Shown here: one piece after another, positions 11,430 to 23,483 of the stretch | Position numbering within the stretch: position 1 is the first letter of the stretch | How the letters are laid out: each line of letters opens with the position of its first letter | From: Eudorina sp. 2006-703-Eu-15 | Lineage: Eukaryota > Chlorophyta > Chlorophyceae > Chlamydomonadales > Volvocaceae | Direction: 5' to 3' | Assembly: GCA_003117195.1 (NCBI GenBank) | Contig: BDSI01000169.1 | Coordinates: forward strand, 124,001 to 188,000 | Length of the DNA: 64,000 bases | Translations under genes and position numbers: made by a program | The notes under the pieces: model-generated | Database searches by the model: none | What the model was told of the DNA's origin: nothing | The model's input: the letters and a program-made list of their open reading frames with translations, nothing else

Positions 11430-13504
11430 TCACCCCCTGAAACCCCACGACCCATACCCGTAACGACCTCGGCCGCCCCCGCTGCCGTCCCCACCCCCGC
11501 TGCCGTCCCTCGGATCCGCCCACGCCTGACCGCTGGCCTTCTGACGCAGCAGCGCCGCCTCCCGCTCCGGCAGCCGGAGTCCCCACACCTTGAGCGCGTT
11601 CTGCACGCGCGTCGCGTCATTGGCACGCATCTGCCGTACAACAGTGCGCAGGGCCCGCAGCAGCTGGTCCCGCACCTCCTCGTCCGGCAGGTAGGCCTTG
11701 ACGTTCGACAGTGCCAGCATCGTCCACGACAGCCCCTCGCTCGTCCACCCGCCTTCCCTGGCGCCCTCCAGCTCCTGCAGAAGCCGCTGCTGCCAACGCC
11801 GCGCCTGCGCCGCGCTGGGCTGCAGCCCCAGCTGCGTTGAACTGTTGAGCGCACGTGCCATCGCCGTACGGCCCGTGCGCGCAGCAGCAGCGGGCGGCAG
11901 CGTCAGGGCCATGTCGTGCAGTCGCCGTACCGCCGCCGGCGGCAGCTCAAGGCGCAGCAAATGAGCGGCCACCAGGAGGCAGTCGGGGTTCTCTAGCGCC
12001 GCGGAATGTCCCGCCGCCGGCGCATCACCATCAAACGACATGGCATCAATGACGGCTGCGAGGCGGGCCTTATGGTCCTCGCTCATCTTGCTGCCGCTGA
12101 CGGTGGCGATGCGAAAGACGATCTGGGCGACCGCAGTCGGGTTTTCCCGCCAGCCTCGGCCGTTTTGGCCGCTGTGGCCGCTGCCGACGGCACCGCCTGC
12201 GCGGCCTGGGCCCCCGGCATCCCCCACTGCCGCCGTGCGCGCCATGCCGGCCTCCATGGCGACCAGAGTGGCCTCCTCCAGCGCCGCCCTCACCTCGTCC
12301 CCCCAGGTGAGTTTAGGCAGGCCCGCCATTCCGTACCACAGCTGTGTCGCGTCGCGCTGGTCCAGGATGTGCCCAGTCCGCGGGTCGCCTGCCTCACCAC
12401 CGCCGACGGACCGCTGCGGCCCGCCGCCCAGTAGCACTACGATCCGCTGCTGCAGCCTGGCGAGCACATCGTCCGCCGCTACCATCGCCGACGGACCGCT
12501 GTCACGGTTGTGTGCAGCTCTGAGAAGGCCATCGCCGACCTGCGGCGCCAGTCGTGGTGGAAGAGCAGCAGGGCTTAACCCCAAGGGTCCAGCCGGACAA
12601 GGCAGTTCCGCCGGGCAACACTGCTGTCATTTGAAACAGTCCACTACAACGAGCCGACACCTCCCCGACATCTGAGTCCCCATACATCCGTACGGCCACA
12701 TGACGCGGCACTTTGCACATGACGCTTTGACGCATGCAGTACTTCACAACTGGAGCCCATATCTGATTCTGAACGCCACAGAAATCACGGCCGCAACACA
12801 CCTTCGCCATGCCCCAGAGAGTGTTGGCGACCTGGCGCGCATCCATGTCGGGCGCCGCCGCCGCCGTCGGCTGCAGCAGGTGCCGTACAGCTGACGCATA
12901 CGCCCCCTCCGCGCTGTCGCTATCGTCATCGACCTGCCGCCCCGCTGAGGCGGGTGCGTTCGCCGGCGGCCTCACGGACTGCAAGTTGCCCAGCCGAACC
13001 CAGGCGGTCGCGACATTGAACGCGGTCAGCGCATCAGTGCCGTGGTTTCGGAGGGCCTGCATCAGCTGCTGGCTCGACTTGGCGTCTCGGAGCTCGAGGT
13101 TGAGATCAAGCACGCCCCGAGGTTCATCTGGGCGAGGTCTGCCGGCACGAGAGCTCCTCCTGGAGCCCGGCTGCGCCGTGGGGGCATCCCTCGGCCCGAC
13201 CCTACCGCCAACACGGCTGTCGTCGTCATCGCGCCACCTGCGTCGACCATCCCCTCTGTCGCTCTCACGCCGGCTGTCCCAGGACCTGCTGCTGACGCTG
13301 CTCAAACGACTGCCGTCACTCCCGCCGCCGGTAGCTTTGCCCCGGTCAGGGTTCACTGGTGCGCGGGGGCTTCGGGAAACCGGATCCTGTTTTCTGCTTG
13401 ACGCTGTAGCGCAAAGCGTACGTGGAAGACGCTGGCTTGGTCTGAATGGCACAGGTTGCGTCGCGACGATGTGGCTGCTGGTCCCGCCGGCTGCACCGCG
13501 AGCC
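11430..13504 (-). CDS. Octotricopeptide (OPR)-like protein, 5' end unresolved
   Basis: Two minus-strand exons are clear: 13504-12802 (donor gcgaag|gtgtgt) and 12539-11430 (acceptor gccgcag), joined in phase and ending with TGA at 11432-11430, about 600 residues. The first exon begins at an acceptor-like cattgcag, with no in-frame ATG before an upstream stop, so an initiating exon must lie further upstream. The N-terminal 130 residues are Arg/Ser/Asp-rich and probably disordered. Then come helical repeats, with ARQVANTLWGMAKV, the hallmark ANTLWxxAK wording of OPR and related algal repeats, and later LSWTMLALSNV and RVQNALKVWGL. Family knowledge: such proteins are usually organelle-targeted and sequence-specific RNA-binding. 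The Gly-rich C-terminus (GGGRGRYGYGSW) resembles RGG-type tails. No RAP domain was seen. Confidence 0.75.
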
Positions 13505-14037
13505 TGCAATGAGAAGTGAAGTTGACTCGAGTTGTCATCACGTCGTGCTGTTAGCTAAAAAATGTACATGCAAAGTACATCGCTCCGTGTGCTGCACTCA
13601 CGCCAAAGTGTTTCGGAATGCGTACCCAGCCCGCATGTCGGCGCACAGTAATTCCACACATTCGACTGTGAGGTACATTAAGGGCGACACAGTTTCTATT
13701 GGCTGCCGCATAGCAAAAAAGTTGCACCCAGCAGTTAACTTACGTTGCACCGAAGGCTGCTATGTAAAACCGTCAATCCAACATTGCAGCGACCCAACAA
13801 CTTAATAGCAATGCACTTCGGCAAGTATTGTGTATGTACTGTGCAACGTGCAAAGGCGGACACGACTATGCCGTACAGTCTTCGATAATAACTTCATTGC
13901 CAAAGCCTTTTTTGTAGAGGGCAAACGATGTGAGAAGGGCCACGTACATATACATTTATAAACATCGCAACGTAGTTTCTGCGCTCTGACATACATTTCA
14001 TTGTGTTGCACCTGGTCTGCTCTTGAATACGCAAAGG
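13505..14037. other. Divergent AT-richer promoter region
   Basis: It separates the minus-strand OPR-like gene from the plus-strand RIIa-type gene and is AT-richer than either. The missing first exon of the OPR-like gene may lie here, but I could not identify it. Confidence 0.45.
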
Positions 14038-14250
14038 ATGTCGACGCAATACTCAGAGTCCAGACCGCTTCATGGCAGCGCAGTGCAGACGCCTCTGTAC
14101 GAGAAGATGCGCGAGTATGCCCACAGCAACAAGGTGCAGGAGCTTCTGCAAAAGATGACGGCTGACCTCTTTGTGGAGCGACCACAAGAGCCTGTTTCCT
14201 GGATGATTAAATGGCTGAGCGAGGAACAGAAGCGCCAAGGTCTTGCCTGA
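14038..14250 (+). CDS. Small RIIa/DPY-30-like dimerisation-docking protein, 70 residues
   Basis: Intronless ORF from ATG at 14038 to TGA at 14248-14250. The first 20 residues are polar (MSTQYSESRPLHG). Residues from about 25 to 65 read YEKMREYAHSNKVQELLQ, then a second helix with DLFVERPQEPVSWMIKWL. Two short amphipathic helices linked by an RP-x-x-P turn are the pattern of the RIIa/DPY-30 fold, which dimerises and docks amphipathic helices of AKAP-like partners. In algae and animals small proteins of this type are common in cilia (radial spoke, central pair) and also occur in chromatin complexes. The turn motif ERPQEP is well preserved. The exact orthologue is not recognised. The upstream in-frame TTG is not a credible eukaryotic start. 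Confidence 0.72.
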   Translation: MSTQYSESRPLHGSAVQTPLYEKMREYAHSNKVQELLQKMTADLFVERPQEPVSWMIKWLSEEQKRQGLA

Positions 14251-15431
14251 GTGCCGCGGACAGCTGTGGGATTGTGCCCCGGAAATCGTGTGAAATTATC
14301 CTTATGGCACAATCTTCCCGGGGACTCAGCTTGTTGTGTGGTCTTCTTCTGCCTCTACGAACGGTCGCATGCCGTTCGCAGATAAGCGCAGGCCATCAGT
14401 TCTACCGTGAAACAGACGATCGGCATATCAATGACAGCTGTTAGGTGCAGGTCTCCAACTTTCTATCCCACAAAGAAGCCTGCTTGTAGGAAGACGTCGT
14501 GCGTTGTTGGTTCCGTACACCCCGTACGGCTGTCTGTGGCCTGGCTTCGTGTGTCGTTTTATCCATTCACGGTCGCCCCTGACAGATGATACGCTGGATG
14601 AAGCCCGTGCACATCGGAGCAGTATGATAGCGTCCTGTTGTGTATGGAGTAGTGGTGAGGGGCTTGGATGGGGTTTTAGCTGCACGGTGAGGGAAGGTTG
14701 ACACGACCCGTCTTCAAATTTGGCATGTGTGCTGTTTTTCTAGACGCGATGTTAATTGTCCTTGTTGCCCCGTTTGCATGACGAGACTATGCGACCAGGT
14801 TAATGTTCGACGCGGCCTTGCGGAGAGGGATTACTTCCAGACGAAAGGCCACATTCACATGAATTGGACGCTGTGTGAGTTGATCCTCAGGTGGTGGACA
14901 TTGCGCACCGTGGCGCGCGCGGTGCAGCACTTATGTAAGATACAGTATGCTTGTTCGAGGTCCGTGAGAGTGCCGCCGGGAACCATCGCGGTTATGATCC
15001 GACCGGTGTGCATCATACACTTTCATCTCCTGTTTGTCGCATAGATGGCATGACTCAGATGAGTCCGCACCGGGCAAGTACGGCTTTGCACATGCAGCGA
15101 GCAGCATGCTAAGAAATAGGACACAACAGGTGACGCATTCAAGGCACTGGAGGGACGGATCTTTCCAGTGTATAAGCATGTCACCACCCAGAAATAGGCA
15201 GGCTTCGTTCCGCGTGTTCCGGACACAGAGTCGTACGCATGCTTACGACGGCTTACGACACTCGGAAAGGACTCACCTCCAAGCAGAGCCACAACTGAAT
15301 AATCTTTCATGTGGCAAATGGCGACCAACTGAGCTTAAATAGTTCAAAAATACTGCAAGATCAAGTTTTTATTCGGAACGCGCCGTAACTTCGGCCGGCG
15401 CAGGGCGTAGCCTTGCCTGAACGTTTCCCAC
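14251..15431. other. Intergenic region, no supported feature
   Basis: It follows the RIIa-type gene and precedes the WD40 gene. Short ORFs here have no protein-like composition or splice context. I see no repeats. Confidence 0.5.
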
Positions 15432-18400
15432 ATGAAGATTACAATTGAACTCGAGATCCAGCCTGATGAAGTCGGATTGGCTGCTGAACTTCTGAGCACC
15501 CTGAGGTGCGAGGCGTCGACGTCTGAGATCGGCCGGTACTTAGGCCCGTTGGATCGATCATCGAGCTTACACAACAATAGCTCACATCTTTAAATGCCTA
15601 TTGACGCGAATTCCTGCAGATCATCCTTACCTGAAAGCAAATTGCGCAGATTGCTTTGGCGACACTGCCTGAAGTCGTCAACCTTAGTGCAAGTACATTT
15701 GAACTTATCATAAGATCAACACGAAAGGCTGTGCATGGCATAAGTGAATCGATGCATGACTTGCCTTACCTCGACGCCATGGCGTACCACCAACCCCCTG
15801 CTCAGGTCGCTTACGGACCATGTGAAAGTCATCACACCAGCCGGTGGCAGTCCGAATGCGTCAGCGGTGGTCCCGACGGTCGCTCCTTCTGGCCCTTCCC
15901 CAGCCCCGGCGTCCGCTGCCAACGCCGTCCCCAACGGCACAGGTGCTTACCCGGGTGCTCCAAGGCCCGGAGCTCCTTCCCCTCCGGCGCCGCCTTCGGC
16001 GCCAGCACCGCAGCCTGCAGCTCCAGCTGCACAGCCGGCAGCCCCAGCACCGGCGCCTGCTCCGCAAGTGCCTCAACAGCTGGGCCATCCGCAGGACTTC
16101 AAGCTGATTGTCCCCCGACTGGGCAATCCAGCTACGCAGGATCAGGCAAGACGGGGGCGGGGTTGGCGTGGTGGGGCTTCCGAAGGAGCATGTAACAAAC
16201 AACTCAGGTGGCAGGGCATTGTTTGAGGTTGAGAAGACCATGCATCGTGCTTTGTCCGTGGCATGCGGAAGCGCGATGGGAAGCGAAGAGTTTAGGAAGG
16301 CTGAAAATTCGGTGCCTGTCTGCCTGAGGATCAACTCGGCGGGAACGGAAGTCAGGATTGCGTGACGACTAGTGCCGTACCAAGCTATCTGGTTGTGGCG
16401 GGGTGCATGGGACTCAGGACCCGCCTGGCCTGCGTTGTGCTGGGTGTCGGGAACTGGAACGAGCGGTGGAGCTCTTAGTGGCGCGAGCACAAGCGGAGGC
16501 GCTTAAAGGGGTTAAAGATAAATGGCCAGCGTAGCCGGGGCAGGGATTCTGAGGCACCGCGCACCTCGTACGCGTCGAGCCATGTTGATGGTTGAAGGTG
16601 CGCAATGTTGCATGGCGGGGGCCCAGCCAAACCACTGCTTAAGGGTCCCGCCGTGCCGTAGTTTGGTCCAACTGCGCAGTATGGTTCTCAGGGTCGGTTT
16701 CGGCTTGGCATTCTTGCGAAATGGAATCTTGCAGGATTTTGCCAGGGACAGCCACATGTTACGTGAACGCCGTTCGGCCTCGCCGAGATGTGTCGGTGTT
16801 ATCTATCACTGGTTTTTCACGTCCCCATCACCCCATGCCATTCGACGAGATGGGCGCCATCCCAGTCCTGTACTTTGCCATCCATGTCGCGCAGGCGGTA
16901 GCCGATGCAGTGGCAACCCTTCGGAGTGCGGGCGCTAATATCGACAGAGCAGCAGAGGTATGTCGTCGCGGTTCAGGTTGCGTCATGACGACGTCCAGCC
17001 CACCATGCTGGTTTGTCCTGTCATAGGCAGAGCGTTGGGAGGTCTGCTGCAGACGATGTCAACCTTGCCACTGAGCAGCCGCGGCCATTACTTGAGCCCG
17101 TGCGCTTCATCAGCACAGACATCGATGTCGGTCGTAAGTGCTTCGGGCCGGGGAGCGGCGGCTCCTCGCTTGATCAGCCTGTTGTCAACCCAACAAGGGC
17201 GTGTCACGGCGGCCCAAGCCTCATTGCGGAGCCCCGCTGCGGTTCCCGCCCTGTCCCGAACTCTGCAGGCTTGTCCTCGCAGCGACTGTGAGATAGCCCC
17301 ACGCATAAGACATACTGCTGTTTTGCACTCCCGACTCTTCCTTCCGGCAGGATCTGGTGGCGGCATTCGAGCAGTGCGTATTCGACAACCCGGAGGTCAT
17401 CAACTCACCAGCGGGAGTTGTGAGTGTTGTGGTACTGGGATCCGGGCTGGGATCCGGCGTGTGGGGTTGGGATCCGGCGTGTGATTGACCCCTGGCCAGA
17501 CGTCACCCCTGTTCACCTCTCGTAGTCGTGGGGCTGTGTTTGCGCCTTGATGGGTTGCCGATGTGCCCCTGAGACTGACGACACCCGTTCCATGCTGGCC
17601 GTCGCTTGCTGTGCGCCACAGTTGCCGTACATGACGTTGTATCAACGCCTGCCGGAGGACCTGCGGACGAAGGTCCGCGAGAAGATGGTGGCCAAGGTGG
17701 GTTGGTTGGTAGTTAGTTGGTAGTTGGTAGTTAGATGGGGAAAGCGTGGAGTTGCACAAGTGTGTTGTTTCAGCTGCCGCAAAGGAGCGGTAGCGGAAGC
17801 CATGTCTTGCATATGGCAGGCCCTTCGGACCTCGGCCCGCAGGAAGGCCCTCTATTTCGTCGTCGCTCCGGTAGGATGGGCCTTGAGGGCTCTGGTAGGA
17901 GGGGCCTTCCCTGTCCAGGGAGGTATGGATTGGGGAGGGGGTCACGCACCTGTTATCCTCCCACGTCTATGCGTTGCGGCCGCATGCAGGTGCTGACCTC
18001 CCTCACCAAGAAGCGACCCACAAACGCCGAACGGATTGCATTCTTCGGCTACGCGGATGCATTCGCCACTCTGGTCAAGTTCGAGGCAGTGCCCATGGAG
18101 GGTAAGGAGCGGGGCAGGACAGCTCAGGTTGGGCGTTTCATTCGGGCCATATGTGCCATAACCTCTCCAGCGGCAGGCATGATACGTTTCCCGCGCCTGT
18201 CTTATCCCGGCAGCCACCGACGGTCACCGGTTTGCCCATAGCCCGCCAGGGTCTCACGTGTCAGGCATCAAGTCGTCGCGGCAGTAGTGGTGCTGTTTCT
18301 AGGGGTTGTGTTCGGTTGACCCCTCGGACACGTGCGGTTGACCCCGGTCCGGCAGGCATGCAGCCCAGCCGAACGAGGTGGTCCCGCTGCACCATGTGAC

Positions 18401-21400
18401 CGCCCACAGTGGCGGGGTCTGCTCCAAGGGTCATGTTGCTGTCTGCCGCCGCCTCGATGAACGCAGGTGCGGTGCAGACGCTGAGCCGACTGCTGGTGAA
18501 GCCGGACACCCGGTGCGCGGGTGTCACCATGCTGGGCAAGACCGTCGAGTACTGCGGGGAGCAGGTGTGTGAGGATGCGGGTCCGGGTGTGATCGGGTCG
18601 GTCGGGCTGATGAACGAACACACGGCGCCGGGCCCTGTCCCTCGCCATTGTTTTGTCAAGCAAACAGCGGGTATCATGGGAAGCTGCTTCCCAAGCAAAG
18701 GGACCAAGTAGCGCAAGCAAAAGATTCCACAAATGGATTGATGGTGAGTTGTTTCCGCAGGGGGCTCCCGACCTGGGCCCGTGCTGGTGTGTGTGTGTGT
18801 GGGGGGGGGGGCGTTTGGTGGTGTGCCTATCTCCCGACCGTGCAATCACAATCACAATCACAATCACAATCGCAATCGCTATCGCTATCGCAATCGCTAT
18901 CGCTATCGCAATCGCAGCTCCTCCGGGTGCCGGAGGCGCACCTGGCGGCTCTGTGGCGCTCCCTGGAGTCGGTCAAGGAGGAAGTCTTCCACTACGACCT
19001 GCAGTACATCCTGGGATCCTTGGTACGGCAGTAGCTGTGTGTGACCATCCGGCAGCCTTGTTTTCCGCGTGCTGGTTGGTCGTCGGATGTCCTCGCATGC
19101 GTGATGCAAAGCTCGTACCTGTCCGCAACTACCAGCTCGTGAGCTGTGCCCTTGCGGCGGCGTTATCACTTGGGCTCGCCGCGAGACAGTGGTACGGCGG
19201 GATTCGTAACTCGGATTTCAACGTATCATACGTGTATAAGTGGCAGCGTGAAGGGCATGATTCGTTTCCGCCACGTGGCGTAATCTTTGCGGGATTATGG
19301 TGGCGTTTGTACCCACACGTGTCGTGCCGTGCCCTTCCGCAAATCCCGCGCAGGGTAGGTTGGTGCCACCAGGGAGCCAGGCGCCCAGCGCGCCGGCCGC
19401 TCCGGCTGCTGCCCCGGCGGACCCGTCGGCCACCGCCGGTGCGGCGGCGCCGCCGGCCGTGCAGCCCGTCTCAACAGGTGGTGCGGCCCCCGCGGCAGCG
19501 CCTGTGGCCGGGCCAATGCCTACCGCGATGACGCACCTGGGATGCTACCAGGGCCACAGCGCCACAGTCTTCACCCTCTGCTACGACGCGACGTACGGAC
19601 AGCTGTCCTCGGGAGGGCAGGACGGCCAGCTGCTGGTGTGGGGCCATGACGGCACACCCGTGAGCAGGTGCGGAGCAACAAGGTCTTGGGGTGTTGCGCA
19701 GGTGCGGCCGCACGGGGATGCGTGCACGCCGTGTCACGACGGTTTATTTCCACTCATCTGGGGTCACGGCCATTTGCGATGTCGGGGTACCGAGACCGAT
19801 TGTGTCTTGCTGCGGGCGATGGCCTGGCGATTTAGTCGGCCCGTTCTGTGGCGGTTGCTTCGTGTCAGGGTGCCGAGACTGCTTTGCCGTCACTTTGCAC
19901 ACACATAGGCGGGGCGTCCACGGGTTGAAAGTGTTGTGGTGCTCCAACTCTCCAAGCAATAAACTATCCCGTTTGCTAGCTGCTCCTGCTGTTGCTGCTT
20001 CACGGGTGGCTGAACCTGCGTCGTTATGAGGTTATACGTGTGCCCGTGTCCTCATACAGGATGGACGTGTCGTCGCACTTCGTCTGCTCACTGGACGTGC
20101 TGCCCCGATCCGGAACGCTGCTGGCGGCCGCAATCCCGAACCCCGACAAACCGACCGCCACTGCGGAGGCGCCGTGCGTACTGGGTTTCACGCCGCCCGG
20201 TGCGGCCCCAGGCGCGCAGCGGGTCGGCCCGTGGAACCCCCGCGGGCGGCTGTACGGCGTGCATCGCGGCATCATCAGCTTTGTGCGGGCCCTGGGTGGT
20301 GACGGGGAAGTCTTCGCGATCGGCGAGAACAGCGCCTCCACCGATTCGTCCGTGCCCAGCAAGGTGTGTGTGTGTGGGGCGGGGGGGGGGCACAGACATG
20401 CAGTGCATCATACGGTACATTGCAGGGTGGGGTGTCGCATCCGTCGGGACTGTGGCGGCTCTTTATGGTACGTGTCCACCAGCAGGGCCTTATTTCTTTG
20501 TTTGCATGCGCGTCCGGGACGCTCACGGTGTTGAGATTGAACGGTCAGCATCATGCATCATAATAATCTCGCGCCTCCTGTGATGTTTGCGGTTGGAAAT
20601 ATTACCAGACGGTTATGCAAGGGATGCTGCATGCGCCACGTATCCTGCTTTCCCTCTGGATGCTTACACTCTTTGCTTAACAACTTTTGGTCTCTACAGT
20701 TGTATTGTTGTGTCTTCGCTGTCCTGATGCACGTGTCCTTCCCGTACTACTGCCGTTCTGGTGGTTTGGCTTATGGGTTTGTTGCGTTCGAACCCCTTAC
20801 TGTCACACCCGGTCGCTTGCTCTCGTTGTATGCAGGACGTCGTGTGCCTGTACGACGCCTCCCGCGGAGGTCCCCTGGAGCAGCTGACGCCGCTGACTGT
20901 GTATGCGGAGCACCGGGAGATGGTCACGTGCGCCGCGCCGTGGAACGTCAACCCCAATGTGTTCGTGTCGGGGGGTCGAGACGCCGCGATCCGTGTGTGG
21001 GACCGCCGCATGCCGCAGAGCGTGGGCAGCTTCGGGGAGCTGGACAGCGCGTCGGGAACCGTCAAGGTGAGTACCGCACCGCGTGTACCCGGGTGCGTCG
21101 GGCCGTGTCCTGGCCTGGGCCGTATGGGTTGCGTCCCAAGCGCGACGGAGAGGCGGTAAGCAGCGGACCACGGGCAAGATGGAAACCTCTGTGGATCCAA
21201 GGGCGCGTGTCAGTGATTGGTTTCTGCGTGACCCCGTGCTCAGCATGACCCCGCTTTCGTGAAACGCGTCTGCATTGCATGAGCATGCCCCTCGTATGCA
21301 ATGGCGGCGGCATCGACCGTGTACATGTTCCACACCTGTGCCGTAGCGGCGAGGTTACAAACTGAAACCGAAACCGACAACTCGTGACACGACACCCTGG

Positions 21401-22648
21401 GGCCTCTTTTGTGTGATTGTGTCGCCCGCCTCAAATCTCCTTCCCACGCCTGAATCTCCTTCGCGCTTGCAGGCGCATGCCGACATGGTGACCTGCTTGG
21501 ACACAACGGACAACCTGCTGCTGAGCACCTGTGAGTAGCGGCGTTGACATCGGTTGTCCGCTGGGTTGGGGTTTTCCCCAGGACGTGACTGCTTCCATTC
21601 TTAGTTCCGTCTGGTTATGGCATGCGTACCGTAACGCCAAGGCATGTGTGCTGGAAACCAGCAGGAACTGACGAGGTCGGTTTGCCGTGTGATCTGTTCC
21701 GTTGACGTGGTGCAGCTGTGGATGGCTACATGTGCATCTGGGACTTCAGGAACCTCAACATGGCCCATGGGTCTGTCGCGGGTCCCATTGTCAAGCTGCA
21801 GATCGACACTCAGCCAACCCTCAAGGTGAAATGTTTACCTAATGGGTACCGTACGCAGGGCGGTTGAGAGTGCGCTGCCACACTTCTGTTGAGTCCTGTA
21901 GCTGGTGCTCCACGTAGGGGCGCCAATGGCTTGTTTCGTCTTAACCGCGTTTGGTCAGCCAAAAGATTCGTTTCAAGCAACCCTGGCTTGCACCACTGCT
22001 ACCACACACACTCCTGAACCCCAGGTCTGTGACCGCAGGTGGCGGTCACCGGCGCGCCGCATTCTCGCCTGGCGGCGATCAGCACGTACCAGGGTGAGGC
22101 GGGGTTGGCAGGGCGGTTGCCCTGGGGGTCGGGGGATAAATGGAGAAAAATAAATAAACCCGTAGAACAGGGGTCGGGGGAGACGACATGCTCACTCACT
22201 CACGCTGGACTGGTGCTGCTCGTTCCGTTTCAGGTGTCGACCATCTTTATATTGGCCACAGGTCGGGTTGAGCTAGGCCCCACGCCTGCATTCGTACTGC
22301 CGTACCATTGCCGTATCATTGCATTCCTTACCTTCGAGCGCGTGATGCGGACGGCATGCTGGGGCCTCATGGGGATGCGATGATGTGATGTTTGTTTGGC
22401 GTCTGTCCACACGAAGCATCCGGTCCTGTTGCCCGTCCTCCGTCGCCGTCCCTGCAGGTCTCTACGTCATGGACTTCACCAACATGTCGGCGCCCACCAC
22501 GGTCATCGCGCCGCCCTTTGCCGACGGGCGGCCCTTCAAGTACTATCACGACATCCGCTGGGCGGGCGGCGCGGGGGCGCCCGGCCAGCCGGTGCTGTTC
22601 GGCGCCTCGGACGACCCCAAGATTGACCTCTTCAGCTTGGTCTTCTGA
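15432..22648 (+). CDS. WD40-repeat protein with helical N-terminal half
   Basis: Exon 1 (15432-15505) is short: MKITIELEIQPDEV...STLR. It joins in phase 2 to 15806 onward (SLTDHVKVITPAGG), followed by a long Ala/Pro linker to about 16145. After an uncertain junction come exons ending 16957, then 17031-~17126, 17351-17419, 17622-17696, 17990-18101, 18467-18564, 18918-19022, 19354-19667, 20060-20363, 20835-21066, 21473-21530, 21716-21825, 22039-22093 and 22458-22648 (TGA). The helical part includes LPYMTLYQRLPEDLRTKV and VPMEGAVQTLSRLLVKP. A second Ala/Pro linker follows, then WD40 blades: GHSATVFTLCYD...LLVWGHDG, HREMVTCAAPW...IRVWDRR, AHADMVTCLDT...MCIWDFRN. The C-terminus is FGASDDPKIDLFSLVF. 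WD40 propellers are protein-interaction platforms; the helical half is not recognised, so function is open. The junctions around 16145-16830 and 17126 are the weakest. Confidence 0.82.
18841..18917 (+). repeat. Hexanucleotide repeat forming a 3' splice site
   Basis: Tandem CAATCA grading into CAATCG/CTATCG units runs up to and includes the acceptor aatcgcag of the exon at 18918. The repeat supplies both the pyrimidine-containing tract and the AG. Confidence 0.8.
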
Positions 22649-23352
22649 GGGTGCATCCCTGTTGAGCAGGCTTGGCGCGTAGTGCAGGTGGCGGCGGCGG
22701 CAGGGCGGCGGACGAGGTGTGTGGGCGGGCGTGCTGCACGAGCTGCACCGGGTCGCCACCTGCTGGAACCTCCTGTGGCGGCAGGATGCTCATGTCATGG
22801 TGTGTGACGCGCGATAGTGGCCACCGTTGCCACTATGTACAGCACATTGGTCATCAATGCAGATGCGATGCTTCTGAAGCCGCAGCTGACTGGCCAGCTC
22901 AATTCCAATGTTCGTTTGTGGGGGAAGTCACCGGCGTCTATCAGGGTCTGTGGATGGCACCCGCGCCCGGCCGCTCATTCATTCCACCGACTGGGACCTC
23001 GTGACACATTTGGTGTCTAGTGGCTCCGCATCTTCTGGGTCCGGGTTTTGAATGGAGCTTCATGACATTGTCGGTGGTGTACATGTCTCCGCCAAGCGGA
23101 GTCAGAACACGGCAGTGTTCGGCGCCTTGGCACATCACGCAGGATTGTGGGTAAGGGATGGCGTAGCGAAGGCAAGGCAAGGCATAGTGAGATATGGGGT
23201 TGAAAGGAAGCCCCTTGCAGGTTGAAGCGGGACATGCGGGAAGAGACAGACATGGTCACGTGAGGAACCCGTTGGTTGCGATATATGTGTGTGTGTGTCT
23301 GTGCGTGTGTGTTACCAAGTTTTGCGAGTCATGGGCCATCGACATGGACATT

Positions 23353-23483
23353 ATGAATGAATGAATGAACGTTACAGCGGACCCCAAAGGGATCACTGGT
23401 GTATACCAGGGCAAGCCCCAGCAGGCCCCACCGCCAAGGCGGCAGGACACCTCAACGCCGCACCCAAAAACACACCGGGCCAT
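23353..23483 (-). mobile_element. Second copy of the retroelement-like 3' end
   Basis: Starts with (GAAT)n and cgttacagcggaccccaaag on the plus strand, the reverse complement of the terminus at 10755-10891. After the identical 36 bases the copies diverge by small indels and substitutions for about 100 bases. The following 23484-23900 also looks like non-coding repeat but has no partner in the window. Confidence 0.5.

Noticed and set aside
13353..13541. ATG-initiated frame overlapping the 5' end of the OPR-like gene
   Set aside because: It is in a different frame from the repeat-bearing exon and ends at a stop; it does not supply the missing start without an unseen intron.
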